Of a stretch of 42,935 nucleotides of DNA, positions 19,058-28,709 are shown in pieces; the first letter of the stretch is position 1, and every line of letters starts with the position of its first letter. Location of the stretch: positions 1-42,935 of the forward strand of contig CALGTL010000142.1 in NCBI GenBank assembly GCA_937901475.1. Reading direction: 5' to 3'. The translations under genes and the position numbers were made by a program. Below the pieces are notes generated by a model, which worked only from the letters and a program-made list of their open reading frames with translations, searched no databases and was not told the origin of the DNA. The stretch comes from an uncultured Dehalococcoidia bacterium. Lineage in GTDB: Bacteria; Chloroflexota; Dehalococcoidia; Lucifugimonadales; Australimonadaceae.

Positions 19058-19326
19058 GACGAGGATTAGTACACCGTCAAGCGGGGCCACAGAGAGCCGG
19101 GAATGGTGAGACCCGGTGCCAGCGCGAAGGTCGAATGGACCTCTGAGCCGTGGCCTGATTCCCCCTAAAGGGAGGTAGGAGCCGCCGGGCCCGTCCCGAT
19201 ATAGACGGACGGCATAATCCTTGACCAATTGAGGCCGTGCCGATGGAGGTCTTTTTAGTAATAGAGAGACGAATCTGGGTGGCACCACGGTAATCCCGTC
19301 CCTGTTTGCTGGGACGGGTTTTTTAT
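19058..19326 (+). ncRNA. T-box leader (tryptophan-specific, transcription attenuation)
   Basis: Stem I GA/K-turn element gacgaggattAGTA (about 19058-19071). Distal AGAGAGCCGGGAATGGTGAGACCCGG. Specifier context GAA-TGG-ACC (TGG at 19136-19138). T-box GGGTGGCACCACGG (19277-19290). Terminator follows; trpE is downstream. Confidence 0.93.
19295..19326 (+). terminator. T-box intrinsic terminator
   Basis: CCCGTCCC (19295-19302), loop TGTTTGCT, GGGACGGG (19311-19318), then TTTTTTATT. Confidence 0.9.
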
Positions 19327-19372
19327 TGGCCTCGCTTTAACGGCAGGCAAAGGTGAATCGAGGCTTAGTGTG

Positions 19373-20857
19373 ATGTACTACCCGGAGATAGAAGCATTCC
19401 GTGAGTTAGCTAAGGGGCCGGGTAACTTGATACCTGTGTATCGCGAGGTTGTCGCAGACCTCGAAACGCCGGTTTCTGCCTATCTTAAAATTGCCCGGGA
19501 GCCGCACTCATTTCTACTAGAGAGCGTTGAGGGCGGCGAGCGCTTGGCGCGCTACAGCTTCATGGGGACCGAGCCTTACAAGGTTGTGCGCACCGGAGCG
19601 GGGCAACCCGAGGGAGCACAGGATCCACTGGTTCTTGTACAGGAAGAACTGAATCGCTTTATCCCCGTGGAAATACAAGGGCTCCCTCGGTTCGTAGGAG
19701 GGGCGGTTGGCTTCCTTGCGTACGAGACCGTTCACTATTTCGAGCCTCGCGTGCCGATTCCAGAGAAGGACCCTCATGGGCTCCCCGAAGCGTTGTTTAT
19801 GTTCACAGATGCATTATTAGTATTCGACCACTTGAAGCATCGCATACAGATTGTGGCGCACGCGTTTCTTGGCGATGACGCTGACCCCGATGCTGAATAC
19901 AGGAAAGCAGTCTCCCGAATCGATGAGCTCGTTGAGCGCTTAGCGCAGCCGCTTAGAAAGGCGAACACGCTGGCGACAGTCAAAGAGGGCGACTCAGGCC
20001 GGAAGGCGGGGAAGGTTCCGGTTGGACCGGATTCCAACAAGAGCATCGCTGAGTATCACGCAATGGTGAATAGATCCAAGGACTACATCGTCGCAGGAGA
20101 CATTATCCAAGTAGTGCCGTCTCAACGGCTTGAAGTGCCAGTGGAAACGGATGCATTTGATCTCTACCGGTCACTTCGTGCAGTGAACCCGTCGCCTTAC
20201 ATGTATTTTTTGCACCTTGATGATTTCGATATCGTTGGGGCGTCACCAGAAATGCTTGTGCGTGTGGAGGACAAGCTGGTCGATACGCATCCAATCGCAG
20301 GCACGCGCCGTCGGGGCGCTGACAAAGCTGAGGACGATGCCCTGGAAGAGGAACTTAAGGCTGACGAGAAAGAGCGCGCGGAGCACATTATGCTACTGGA
20401 TCTCGGGCGCAACGACATCGGCCGGGTAAGCAAGCCTGGTAGTGTGCGCGTGCCGCAGATGCTAGAGGTAGAGCGTTACTCACACGTCATGCATCTCGTG
20501 TCGCACGTGAGTGGTGACTTGCGTGATGACATGAACTGCTTCGATGCGCTACGCGCATGTTTCCCGGCAGGTACCGTCTCTGGAGCACCCAAGATTCGTG
20601 CGATGGAAATAATTGCCGAGCTTGAAGGCGAACGACGAGGCTCTTATGCGGGAGCGGTCGGGTACTTTAGTTTTTCTGGAAATATGGATACTGCTATTGC
20701 CATTCGAACCATGGTGGTCAAGGGTGGCATAGCCTACCTCCAAGCTGGTGGCGGCGTAGTGCACGACAGTCAACCAGAGCTTGAACGCCTAGAGTCCCTA
20801 CAAAAAGCGGGTGCATTATTGCTTGCCATCGAAGAAGCAGAACGTGGGCGGAGCTGA
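19373..20857 (+). CDS. trpE: Anthranilate synthase component I
   Basis: FLLESVEGGERLARYSFMG, SPEMLVRVEDKLVDTHPIAGTRRRG, ELKADEKERAEHIMLLDLGRNDIGRV, FPAGTVSGAPKIRAMEII. An alternative GTG start lies at 19370. Confidence 0.96.
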   Translation: MYYPEIEAFRELAKGPGNLIPVYREVVADLETPVSAYLKIAREPHSFLLESVEGGERLARYSFMGTEPYKVVRTGAGQPEGAQDPLVLVQEELNRFIPVEIQGLPRFVGGAVGFLAYETVHYFEPRVPIPEKDPHGLPEALFMFTDALLVFDHLKHRIQIVAHAFLGDDADPDAEYRKAVSRIDELVERLAQPLRKANTLATVKEGDSGRKAGKVPVGPDSNKSIAEYHAMVNRSKDYIVAGDIIQVVPSQRLEVPVETDAFDLYRSLRAVNPSPYMYFLHLDDFDIVGASPEMLVRVEDKLVDTHPIAGTRRRGADKAEDDALEEELKADEKERAEHIMLLDLGRNDIGRVSKPGSVRVPQMLEVERYSHVMHLVSHVSGDLRDDMNCFDALRACFPAGTVSGAPKIRAMEIIAELEGERRGSYAGAVGYFSFSGNMDTAIAIRTMVVKGGIAYLQAGGGVVHDSQPELERLESLQKAGALLLAIEEAERGRS

Positions 20858-20891
20858 TGGCTGCACGGAATAGAATGAGGGAGATATAGGG

Positions 20892-21476
20892 ATGCTACTG
20901 CTAATCGACAATTACGATAGCTTCACTTACAACCTCTACCAGTACCTTTGTGAGCTGGGCCAGGAAGTTGAGGTCGTGCGTAACGATAAAGTCACGCTGG
21001 ATGAGATTGCAGCGTGGAAACCCGAGCGTATCGTCATCTCGCCAGGCCCTTGTACGCCGAAGGAGGCCGGCATTTCTACCGAAGTAGTACGTCGCTTTGG
21101 GTCGAGCGTGCCACTGCTAGGGGTATGCCTAGGGCATCAGTGCATTGGCGTCGCTTATGGAGCGACCGTGGCTGTAGCGGGTGAGATTATGCACGGCAAG
21201 ACAAGTCAGGTTCACCATGATGGGGCCGGGGTTTTCGAGGCTCTCAAGAACCCCCTGCAGGGGACCAGGTACCACTCATTGACGATATTGCCGTGGACAG
21301 TGCCGGATGTGCTTGAAGTGACGGCACGCACGTATAACGGCATCATCATGGGCGTGCGCCATAAGGAATACTTGGTAGAGGGTATCCAGTTCCACCCAGA
21401 GTCCATCATGACGGAGCAAGGGCACAAGCTACTGCAGAATTTCCTAAATGTTACCGCGATGAGGGTGGTTGAATAA
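20892..21476 (+). CDS. trpG: Anthranilate synthase component II (glutamine amidotransferase)
   Basis: [56 protein letters not shown]. Confidence 0.95.
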   Translation: MLLLIDNYDSFTYNLYQYLCELGQEVEVVRNDKVTLDEIAAWKPERIVISPGPCTPKEAGISTEVVRRFGSSVPLLGVCLGHQCIGVAYGATVAVAGEIMHGKTSQVHHDGAGVFEALKNPLQGTRYHSLTILPWTVPDVLEVTARTYNGIIMGVRHKEYLVEGIQFHPESIMTEQGHKLLQNFLNVTAMRVVE

Positions 21477-21477
21477 C

Positions 21478-22047
21478 ATGCAACAGACAATTGCTTCCGG
21501 TCTTTCTACGGTGGTTGATCGGACCTATATAGTCGATGACCCTAGCGCGTTCTACTTACGTACCGCGGGGCTGCTCACCGAGCTTGACTTCGCGGTGCAA
21601 CTAACCGAACCACTGCTTGACCGGAAGGCAAGCGCGGGCTTCAAAGCAGGACTTCGCGGTGAACGTGACGTCGTGGTCGATGCGATGCGCCGCCTGATGG
21701 GTAAGTGGTTGGTGATAGGCGCCATATTCATGACCTTCCTCACGCTGTGGGCGATGGTTTCAGGCGAGGAGCGCTACTGGGTGCTCGACTGGGTGCTGAC
21801 TGCGGAGGTGCTGATGGGTGGATTTGGGTTGATGCAATTGCGCAACCCCGCGGACCGGCGTCGCACCGTCGTTGATATCGCGATGACAGGTCAAGCCGGC
21901 GGTCTACATGTTGTAGTGCAAGAGGGATTGGGTAAGGTTGAGGATGACATGATTTTTAAATGGTTGCCGGACGAGCCGGTAGCAGTGAAGGCATATGAAA
22001 TAGACGCATTGGCCACAGACACTCAGCAAGTCAGAGGGAGCGCATGA
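21478..22047 (+). CDS. Uncharacterised protein with two probable TM segments inside the trp operon
   Basis: Continuous ORF fitting between trpG and trpD; the stop overlaps the trpD start (ATGA-type). Hydrophobic stretches WLVIGAIFMTFLTLWAMV and YWVLDWVLTAEVLMGGFGLMQL. No family recognised. Confidence 0.8.
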   Translation: MQQTIASGLSTVVDRTYIVDDPSAFYLRTAGLLTELDFAVQLTEPLLDRKASAGFKAGLRGERDVVVDAMRRLMGKWLVIGAIFMTFLTLWAMVSGEERYWVLDWVLTAEVLMGGFGLMQLRNPADRRRTVVDIAMTGQAGGLHVVVQEGLGKVEDDMIFKWLPDEPVAVKAYEIDALATDTQQVRGSA

Positions 22048-23057
22048 TTCAAGAGGCGGTACAGAAGCTGATAAGGGGAACGTCTCTGAGCGTCGAGGAT
22101 TCCTCAGCGGTCGCTGAGGAAATTATGACGGGCGGGGCGTCTCCTGCGCAGATAGCAGGATTCCTGGTTGCCCTACGTATGAAGGGCGAATCGGTCGATG
22201 AAATCACTGGTATGGCAAAGGTGATGCGCGAAAAGTCGTTGCATGTGGAGACGGATGGTCAAGTGCTTGATGTGGTGGGTACGGGTGGCGACGGCAGGAA
22301 TACTTTCAATATTTCTACAGCCACGCTGTTGGTGAGTGCAGCGGCAGGGGTTGTGGTAGCTAAACATGGCAACCGTGCGGCATCAAGCAAATCGGGTACA
22401 GCGGACATTCTTGAGGCTAACGGCGTGAAGCTAGAATTAACGCCTGAGTCTGTACGGCGCTGCATTGATGAACTGAACGTTGGCTTCATGTTTGCGCCTG
22501 CCTTTCACCCTGCAATGCGCTTCGCTGGCCCTGTGCGCCGTGAGCTTGGGATTCGTACCGTATTCAATATCCTCGGGCCGCTAACCAACCCCGCAGGGGC
22601 CGGCTATCAGCTCTTAGGGGTTGGATTCGAGGGCTATGCTGAGTTGATGGCCAATGTGCTCGCAAGCCTGGGGACGAATCACTCGTGGGTCGTACGCGGT
22701 GATGATGGGCTGGATGAATTGACAACAACAACAACGACGCAGGTCTATGAGATTACGGGCGGTCGAGTTAGGCATTTCGAAATCAGCCCCGAAGACGCTG
22801 GCTTGCGACGTGTGGACCTTAGTGAATTGCAGGCTACTGACTCTGCAAGTATCGCCACGTTGTTCCACCAGTCGCTCAGCAGAGGTGAGAGTGCCGCTAA
22901 AGATATCGTAATGCTGAACGCCGCGGCGACCATGGTTGTCGTGGGCCGTGCGGCCGATCTAAGAGCAGGAGTAGCCTTGGCACGAGAGACCATCGATAGC
23001 GGAACGCCCTTGGAAAAGCTTCAGGACCTGGCGAAGTTAAGCCAGACATTGGAGTAG
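22044..23057 (+). CDS. trpD: Anthranilate phosphoribosyltransferase
   Basis: VVGTGGDGRNTFNISTATLLVSAAAGVVVAKHGNRAASSKSGTADILEANG and FNILGPLTNPAG. Confidence 0.96.
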   Translation: MIQEAVQKLIRGTSLSVEDSSAVAEEIMTGGASPAQIAGFLVALRMKGESVDEITGMAKVMREKSLHVETDGQVLDVVGTGGDGRNTFNISTATLLVSAAAGVVVAKHGNRAASSKSGTADILEANGVKLELTPESVRRCIDELNVGFMFAPAFHPAMRFAGPVRRELGIRTVFNILGPLTNPAGAGYQLLGVGFEGYAELMANVLASLGTNHSWVVRGDDGLDELTTTTTTQVYEITGGRVRHFEISPEDAGLRRVDLSELQATDSASIATLFHQSLSRGESAAKDIVMLNAAATMVVVGRAADLRAGVALARETIDSGTPLEKLQDLAKLSQTLE

Positions 23058-23059
23058 TT

Positions 23060-23857
23060 ATGAGCAGCACTGGAACGATACTGGACGAGATAATTGAGGC
23101 AAAGCGGGTTGAGCTTGCGCGTCACAAAGCAGAAACCTCTCAGGCTGACATGGAGGCGCAAGCTAAGAAGGCTCCATTCCCGTTGAACCTGTCGGGAGCA
23201 TTGTGGGGGGATAAGCTTCGCTTGATTGCCGAGTGTAAAAAGGCTTCGCCATCTAAAGGACTGATTGCGCCTAGTTATGACCCGGTCACAATAGCGACGA
23301 GTTACGCCAAGAACGGAGCGGCCGCAATTTCGGTGCTGACGGAATCAGATTATTTCCAGGGTAGCCTGGAGCATTTGCGTGCGGTGAAGGATGCGGTAGG
23401 TCCGATGGGCGTGCCAGTTCTCCGAAAGGACTTCCTTTTCGACCCCTATCAATTGTACGAGGCGCGAGTGAACGGGGCCGACGCGGCCTTGTTGATTGTA
23501 GCGGCGCTGGAAGAACCGGAGTTGCGCGAGATGCTTGCTGTTGCCCAGGGCATATGGTTGCAAGCGTTGGTAGAAGTGCATAGCGAAGAAGAGTTGGAGA
23601 TAGCTCTCCGTTGCGGTGCCGAAATCATTGGCATCAACCATCGCGACCTTAAAACTTTCAAGGTTGACACTTCGCTCTCCCTTAGGCTGAGACCAATGAT
23701 TCCCCCGGGGCGACTCATCGTGGCTGAGAGCGGTATGTCGAGTGCGAAAGACGTTGCCCCGCTGAAGCAAGCGGGAATCAACGCTATCCTAGTAGGAGAA
23801 GCGTTGATTATGGCCGCCGACCCGGGGGCGAAGGTTAGAGAGTTAGCATCGGTGTAG
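23060..23857 (+). CDS. trpC: Indole-3-glycerol phosphate synthase
   Basis: LIAECKKASPSKGLI, AISVLTESDYFQGSLEHL, VLRKDFLFDPYQLYEAR, GINHRDLKTFKVD. Confidence 0.96.
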   Translation: MSSTGTILDEIIEAKRVELARHKAETSQADMEAQAKKAPFPLNLSGALWGDKLRLIAECKKASPSKGLIAPSYDPVTIATSYAKNGAAAISVLTESDYFQGSLEHLRAVKDAVGPMGVPVLRKDFLFDPYQLYEARVNGADAALLIVAALEEPELREMLAVAQGIWLQALVEVHSEEELEIALRCGAEIIGINHRDLKTFKVDTSLSLRLRPMIPPGRLIVAESGMSSAKDVAPLKQAGINAILVGEALIMAADPGAKVRELASV

Positions 23858-23877
23858 CTTCCCGCTAGGCGAGAGAA

Positions 23878-24630
23878 ATGACATACGTAAAGATTTGCGG
23901 ATTTCAAACATCAGATGCGGCCATCGCGGCCGTGGCTGCTGGCGTTGACGCGGTGGGACTCGTGTTTGTTCCGTCTGCACGTCGCCGGCTGGATATTGCT
24001 GACGCGAGGGCTTTGTTGGCGGAGCTTCGTGAGTATGATGTTGAATCACACTCTGAAATTGTGGGTCTCTTTGCCGATCAGTCTGCAGAAGAAGTCAAAG
24101 AGCACATCGAGAAGCTTGGCCTAGATTCTGTTCAACTCTGTGGAGCGGAAGACGTGGGCTACACAAAAGACCTTGGCGTGCCCGTCTACAAGGTCATCGG
24201 TATCGACCCCTCAATTCCTATTTCAGCGCAGATGCCTCGGATAATGGTATTACAGCACCGTCATCAACTAGCGGGACACCGGATCATTATTGATACCAAG
24301 GTAGATGGCCAGTTCGGCGGTAACGGGATCGAGTTTGACTGGGCGCTCGCGGCCGATCTCGCCCGTGGTCTCGACTTCACTCTCGCGGGTGGTCTTACGC
24401 CCGACAACGTTGGTCGCGCGGTCGCTGAGGTGAAACCATGGGGAGTCGATACCTCTAGCGGTGTGGAAACCAACGGCGAAAAAGATATCGCAAAGATTGC
24501 TGCGTTTGTCGGTGCGGTCCGCGCTGTTGATCAAGCTCGCAAGGATGGTCTGCTCAGCAAGCTGTCTTTTATTCCTAAATTTGCTGGCCTAAGAATACCC
24601 AGAATGCCCAAGAGAAAAGGCAAGGGATGA
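23878..24630 (+). CDS. trpF: Phosphoribosylanthranilate isomerase with a basic C-terminal tail
   Basis: [54 protein letters not shown]. About 30-residue Lys/Arg-rich tail. Confidence 0.94.
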   Translation: MTYVKICGFQTSDAAIAAVAAGVDAVGLVFVPSARRRLDIADARALLAELREYDVESHSEIVGLFADQSAEEVKEHIEKLGLDSVQLCGAEDVGYTKDLGVPVYKVIGIDPSIPISAQMPRIMVLQHRHQLAGHRIIIDTKVDGQFGGNGIEFDWALAADLARGLDFTLAGGLTPDNVGRAVAEVKPWGVDTSSGVETNGEKDIAKIAAFVGAVRAVDQARKDGLLSKLSFIPKFAGLRIPRMPKRKGKG

Positions 24631-25829
24631 CTACTATGGATACAGGCCTGCCCGATTCCCATGGACGTTTCGGCCCCTACGGAGGGCAGTTTGTGCCAGA
24701 GACGTTAATGGCGGCGCTCGAAGAACTGCTAAAAGAGTACGAAGCAGCCAAGGCGGACCTAGAATTTCAGAGAGCCCTCGCGAAGTTGCACAAAGACTAC
24801 GTGGGGCGCCCCACGCCGTTGTACTTCGCTCAGCGCCTTACGGAGAGGGGTGGTGGCGCGCAGATTTACCTCAAGCGCGAGGACTTGGCACATACAGGCG
24901 CGCATAAAATTAACAACGCCCTTGGCCAGGTTCTGGTGGCGAAACGGATGGGTAAGCAGCGAATTGTCGCTGAGACCGGAGCGGGACAGCATGGGGTCGC
25001 TACTGCTACGGTCTGCGCGATGCTAGGGATGGAATGTGTCGTCTACATGGGTACTGAGGACATGCGCCGGCAGGAGCCCAACGTGTTTCGCATGCGCATG
25101 CTTGGAGCGGAGGTTCGCGGAGTCACTGCTGGCTCCCGCACGCTAAAGGAGGCGGTTAGCGAGACCATTCGTGATTGGGTGACGAATGTCGAAAATACAC
25201 ACTACATCATAGGTAGTGCTGTTGGCCCCCACCCGTACCCCATGATGGTGCGCGATTTCCAGACCGTGATTGGGCTGGAGGCCAAAGAGCAGATGATTGA
25301 AGCTACAGGTCGTCTTCCTGATTACGCTGTGGCTTGTGTAGGGGGTGGGTCGAACTCCATTGGGATGTTCTATCCGTTTATTAAAGATACAAACGTGCGC
25401 CTGATTGGGGTAGAGGCTGGTGGAGAAGGAGTCGAGACCGGTCATCATGCTGCGAGCGTTGGTGGAGGCCGGCCAGGCGTGCTGCACGGCTCAATGTCGT
25501 ATATTAACCAAGACCAGGATGGCCAGATCATCGAGACGCACAGTATCTCCGCGGGGCTAGATTACCCAGGGGTAGGTCCTGAACATGCCTGGCTCCGCGA
25601 AACGGAGAGAGCGCAATACGTCAACGTTACGGACGATGACGCGGTGGCTGCATTCAAGATGACCAGTGAACTTGAGGGCATAATTCCCGCGCTCGAATCA
25701 GCGCATGCAATCTCCTATACCGTGGAAACGCTGGCCCCTAGCCTGACGGCTAAAGAATCCATCGTGGTTTGCCTTAGTGGGCGTGGCGACAAGGACATGG
25801 GTACCGTGATGTCGCTGGAGACGGCCTAG
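24627..25829 (+). CDS. trpB: Tryptophan synthase beta chain
   Basis: [60 protein letters not shown]. Confidence 0.97.
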   Translation: MTTMDTGLPDSHGRFGPYGGQFVPETLMAALEELLKEYEAAKADLEFQRALAKLHKDYVGRPTPLYFAQRLTERGGGAQIYLKREDLAHTGAHKINNALGQVLVAKRMGKQRIVAETGAGQHGVATATVCAMLGMECVVYMGTEDMRRQEPNVFRMRMLGAEVRGVTAGSRTLKEAVSETIRDWVTNVENTHYIIGSAVGPHPYPMMVRDFQTVIGLEAKEQMIEATGRLPDYAVACVGGGSNSIGMFYPFIKDTNVRLIGVEAGGEGVETGHHAASVGGGRPGVLHGSMSYINQDQDGQIIETHSISAGLDYPGVGPEHAWLRETERAQYVNVTDDDAVAAFKMTSELEGIIPALESAHAISYTVETLAPSLTAKESIVVCLSGRGDKDMGTVMSLETA

Positions 25830-25965
25830 GTATTCGTTGACACGCTGTCGTGGGCACTGGATGATAGTCATGTATTTTGAAACCAACCTACTGGCGACGC
25901 ATCCGCTGGTTACGAGCGGCGAGTGCGTAACACAGCGGTCTAAGTTTCAGTTTTCGAGGGATTAG

Positions 25966-26337
25966 ATGCCTGTAGATGGATACGCCGTCAACTGGGCGGC
26001 CGTAGTCATTGCCGCTGCTGTTGGAGTTGCTGGCATGGCGGTGATGTTGCTTGGCTCGTTCCTGTTGGCGCCGCGCCGTCCTTCAGAGGCGAAGGCCATC
26101 GCCTATGAATCTGGGATTAGGCCTACGCCTCTGGCGTGGACGCAATTCACTGTTCGGTATTATATTTTCGCGATTCTCTTCCTGATTTTTAGCGTGGAAG
26201 CAGTCTTCCTGTTTCCGTGGGCGTTGGTTTTCTTAGAGACAGCGACTTATGTGTTCTACGCGATGATCATGTTTATCGCGATCCTGCTCTTCGGCGTGGC
26301 CTACGCATGGCGTAAAGGGGTACTTCAGTGGCGGTAG
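25966..26337 (+). CDS. nuoA: NADH-quinone oxidoreductase subunit A
   Basis: [40 protein letters not shown]. Confidence 0.94.
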   Translation: MPVDGYAVNWAAVVIAAAVGVAGMAVMLLGSFLLAPRRPSEAKAIAYESGIRPTPLAWTQFTVRYYIFAILFLIFSVEAVFLFPWALVFLETATYVFYAMIMFIAILLFGVAYAWRKGVLQWR

Positions 26338-27023
26338 ATGCTAATAACGGCGCGCAGAATTTGCCGCTTTTCGTTCCTCAGAAATGGGAACGTGAAGAAG
26401 GCGGTCGCTTTTTCCATACGGGCGAAGGCGGTGACGACTCTTTGGGCAAAGGTAACCACCCTGCTCCCAACCGGATAAACAATGTTGCCCCTGGCGTGAT
26501 TACGGCTAAACTCGATGACCTGATTGCTATGGGTCGCAGCAACTCGTTGTGGACACTTACTTTCGGCTTGGCTTGTTGCGCCATTGAGATGATTTCGACT
26601 CATATGGCGCACCATGATTTCGACCGCTTCGGTATCGTCACTTGGCCGTCACCTAGGCAGGCCGATGTAATGATTATTGCAGGCACCGTGGTGAAGAAAA
26701 TGGCAGAGCCCATCCGCCTTCTATATGAGCAGATGCCTGACCCGAAGTGGGTTATCGCCATGGGGACCTGTGCTACTAGTGGAGGGCCGTACTACAGGTC
26801 GTACAGTGTCGTTATGGGGGTGGACCACATCATACCGGTGGACATTTATGTCCCAGGATGCCCCCCCCGCCCTGAGGCATTGATGGACGCGTTCCTGAAG
26901 CTGCAGACTAAGATAAAGAGCGACGCTAAGAACCATCAGATTGACGATCTGTCCGAGCACACAGCCGCTGCCTCTGTTGCAGAGGTCACCTCAGCAACAG
27001 CCACGGTAGAGGAATCTGCCTGA
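26328..27023 (+). CDS. nuoB: NADH-quinone oxidoreductase subunit B
   Basis: [62 protein letters not shown] start overlapping nuoA. Confidence 0.95.
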   Translation: MAVDANNGAQNLPLFVPQKWEREEGGRFFHTGEGGDDSLGKGNHPAPNRINNVAPGVITAKLDDLIAMGRSNSLWTLTFGLACCAIEMISTHMAHHDFDRFGIVTWPSPRQADVMIIAGTVVKKMAEPIRLLYEQMPDPKWVIAMGTCATSGGPYYRSYSVVMGVDHIIPVDIYVPGCPPRPEALMDAFLKLQTKIKSDAKNHQIDDLSEHTAAASVAEVTSATATVEESA

Positions 27024-27592
27024 TGACTGAGCAAGACCCATTAGCCGGCCAACCGGAAGCGAAAGGCCCCGAGGCATCCGCCGAGAAGCCTGTGCGGCAC
27101 GGCCCCCCAATCGTTGTTGCGGAAGAGCAGCTTAACGAGCGTGGTGAGCAGACTGCTGAGCAGTTGGCGCGCACGTTGGGAGCGCTCGCACTTGACGCGG
27201 CAGGCCGTGATGACACTCCTTGGGCGCGTGTGGATGCCTCTCAATTGCACCGAGCTGCTGAGAAGTGTCGCGATGGCGAGATGGGGATGGATATGCTCAA
27301 CCTCATGCTTGCTGTGGATTGGGTCGACCGGATTCAGATGATTTACGTGCTCTACTCGACAACCAACAACAGGAAAGCAATTCTGAAGGCGGACTTGCCC
27401 GCCGAAGCACCAAAGATTAGCTCTGTCACAGATCTCTGGGAAGCGGGATCGTGGTACGAGCGTGAAGCTCACGACTTGTTCGGGGTCGAGTTTCCGGGCA
27501 ACAGCGACATGTCGCCCTTACTCCTATACGAAGGATTTGAGGGCCACCCTGGCCTCAAGAGCTATCCCTTGAATGACTACGAAGAGTGGTAG
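27023..27592 (+). CDS. nuoC: NADH-quinone oxidoreductase subunit C
   Basis: SSVTDLWEAGSWYEREAHDLFGVEFPG...LKSYPLNDYEEW; long low-complexity N-terminus. Confidence 0.93.
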   Translation: MTEQDPLAGQPEAKGPEASAEKPVRHGPPIVVAEEQLNERGEQTAEQLARTLGALALDAAGRDDTPWARVDASQLHRAAEKCRDGEMGMDMLNLMLAVDWVDRIQMIYVLYSTTNNRKAILKADLPAEAPKISSVTDLWEAGSWYEREAHDLFGVEFPGNSDMSPLLLYEGFEGHPGLKSYPLNDYEEW

Positions 27593-27596
27593 GCCA

Positions 27597-28709
27597 ATGA
27601 GTACTGGACCACAATTCGATAGCGTTGACATGATGCTGAACATGGGGCCTCAGCATCCTGCGACCCATGGTGTCTTCCGTATGGTTCTCACGGTTGATGG
27701 CGAACGGGTGGTTGACGTCACACCGCACATCGGGTACCTGCATCGTGGCACCGAGCGGCTCGCGGAAGTTGAGAGTTATGGTCAGGTAATCACTCTTTTC
27801 GACCGTGTGGACTACATCTCGAACCTCAACAACGAGCTCGCATTCGTACGTGCCGGCGAGAAAATCATGGAAGTCGACGCCCCTGAGCGGGCCCAGTACA
27901 TCCGAGTCATTCTCGCCGAACTCAACCGTGTCGCGAGTCACCTGTTGTTTATTGGGACCTACGCTATTGACCTTGGTGCGATGACTCCCGTTATGTACTG
28001 TTTTCGTGAGCGCGAGCGGATTGAAAATTTATTTGAGCATGTTACGGGCGCCAGGATGATGCACAACTACATGCGCATCGGAGGGGTGAAGTCTGATGTC
28101 CCTGATGACTTTGTCCCATGGGTGCACCGGCTGATTGGCGATGTTCGTAAGGGTGTCGAGGAGACCGATAAACTCCTCAGCACGAACGAAGTGTTCCTGG
28201 GCCGTACCCGTGGCGTAGGTATCATCGATGGCCCTATGGCAGTGTCGTGTGGCCTGTCAGGCCCTTCGCTGCGCGGCAGTGGGATTGCTTATGACGTACG
28301 GAAGGATGACCCTTACGAAATCTACCCCTACCTGAACTACAAGGTCCCGGTGGGTGAGAATGGCGATTGCTGGGATCGCTACTACTTGCGTGTCCTGGAG
28401 TGTTACGAATCCTTGAGCATGATTGAGCAGTGCTTGAATCAACTTCCAGATGGGCCGATTATGGCCGCCGGCCGACGTATCGCACGCCCTCCTGCGGGTG
28501 AGGTATTCTCGCATTCAGAGAATCCCAGAGGCGACCTGGGCGTGTATTTGATAAGCGATGGCTCTGACAAGCCCTACCGTGTGAAGATTCGGCCGCCGTC
28601 TTTCTGTAATTTGATTGGACTGAGGCCGATGACCATTGGCTCCTACATTGCGGACGCCGTGGCGATTCTTGGCTCATTAGACATTGTGCTGGGTGAGGTA
28701 GACCGTTGA
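27597..28709 (+). CDS. nuoD: NADH-quinone oxidoreductase subunit D
   Basis: NMGPQHPATHGVFRMVLTVDGERV, HIGYLHRGTERLAE, VKIRPPSFCNLIGL, DIVLGEVDR. Start at ATG 27597. Confidence 0.96.
   Translation: MSTGPQFDSVDMMLNMGPQHPATHGVFRMVLTVDGERVVDVTPHIGYLHRGTERLAEVESYGQVITLFDRVDYISNLNNELAFVRAGEKIMEVDAPERAQYIRVILAELNRVASHLLFIGTYAIDLGAMTPVMYCFRERERIENLFEHVTGARMMHNYMRIGGVKSDVPDDFVPWVHRLIGDVRKGVEETDKLLSTNEVFLGRTRGVGIIDGPMAVSCGLSGPSLRGSGIAYDVRKDDPYEIYPYLNYKVPVGENGDCWDRYYLRVLECYESLSMIEQCLNQLPDGPIMAAGRRIARPPAGEVFSHSENPRGDLGVYLISDGSDKPYRVKIRPPSFCNLIGLRPMTIGSYIADAVAILGSLDIVLGEVDR

Noticed and set aside
18842-19288. N-terminal extension of the MocA-type oxidoreductase ORF to 19288
   Set aside because: It is antisense to the T-box leader and its promoter; the Rossmann fold starts cleanly at 18841.
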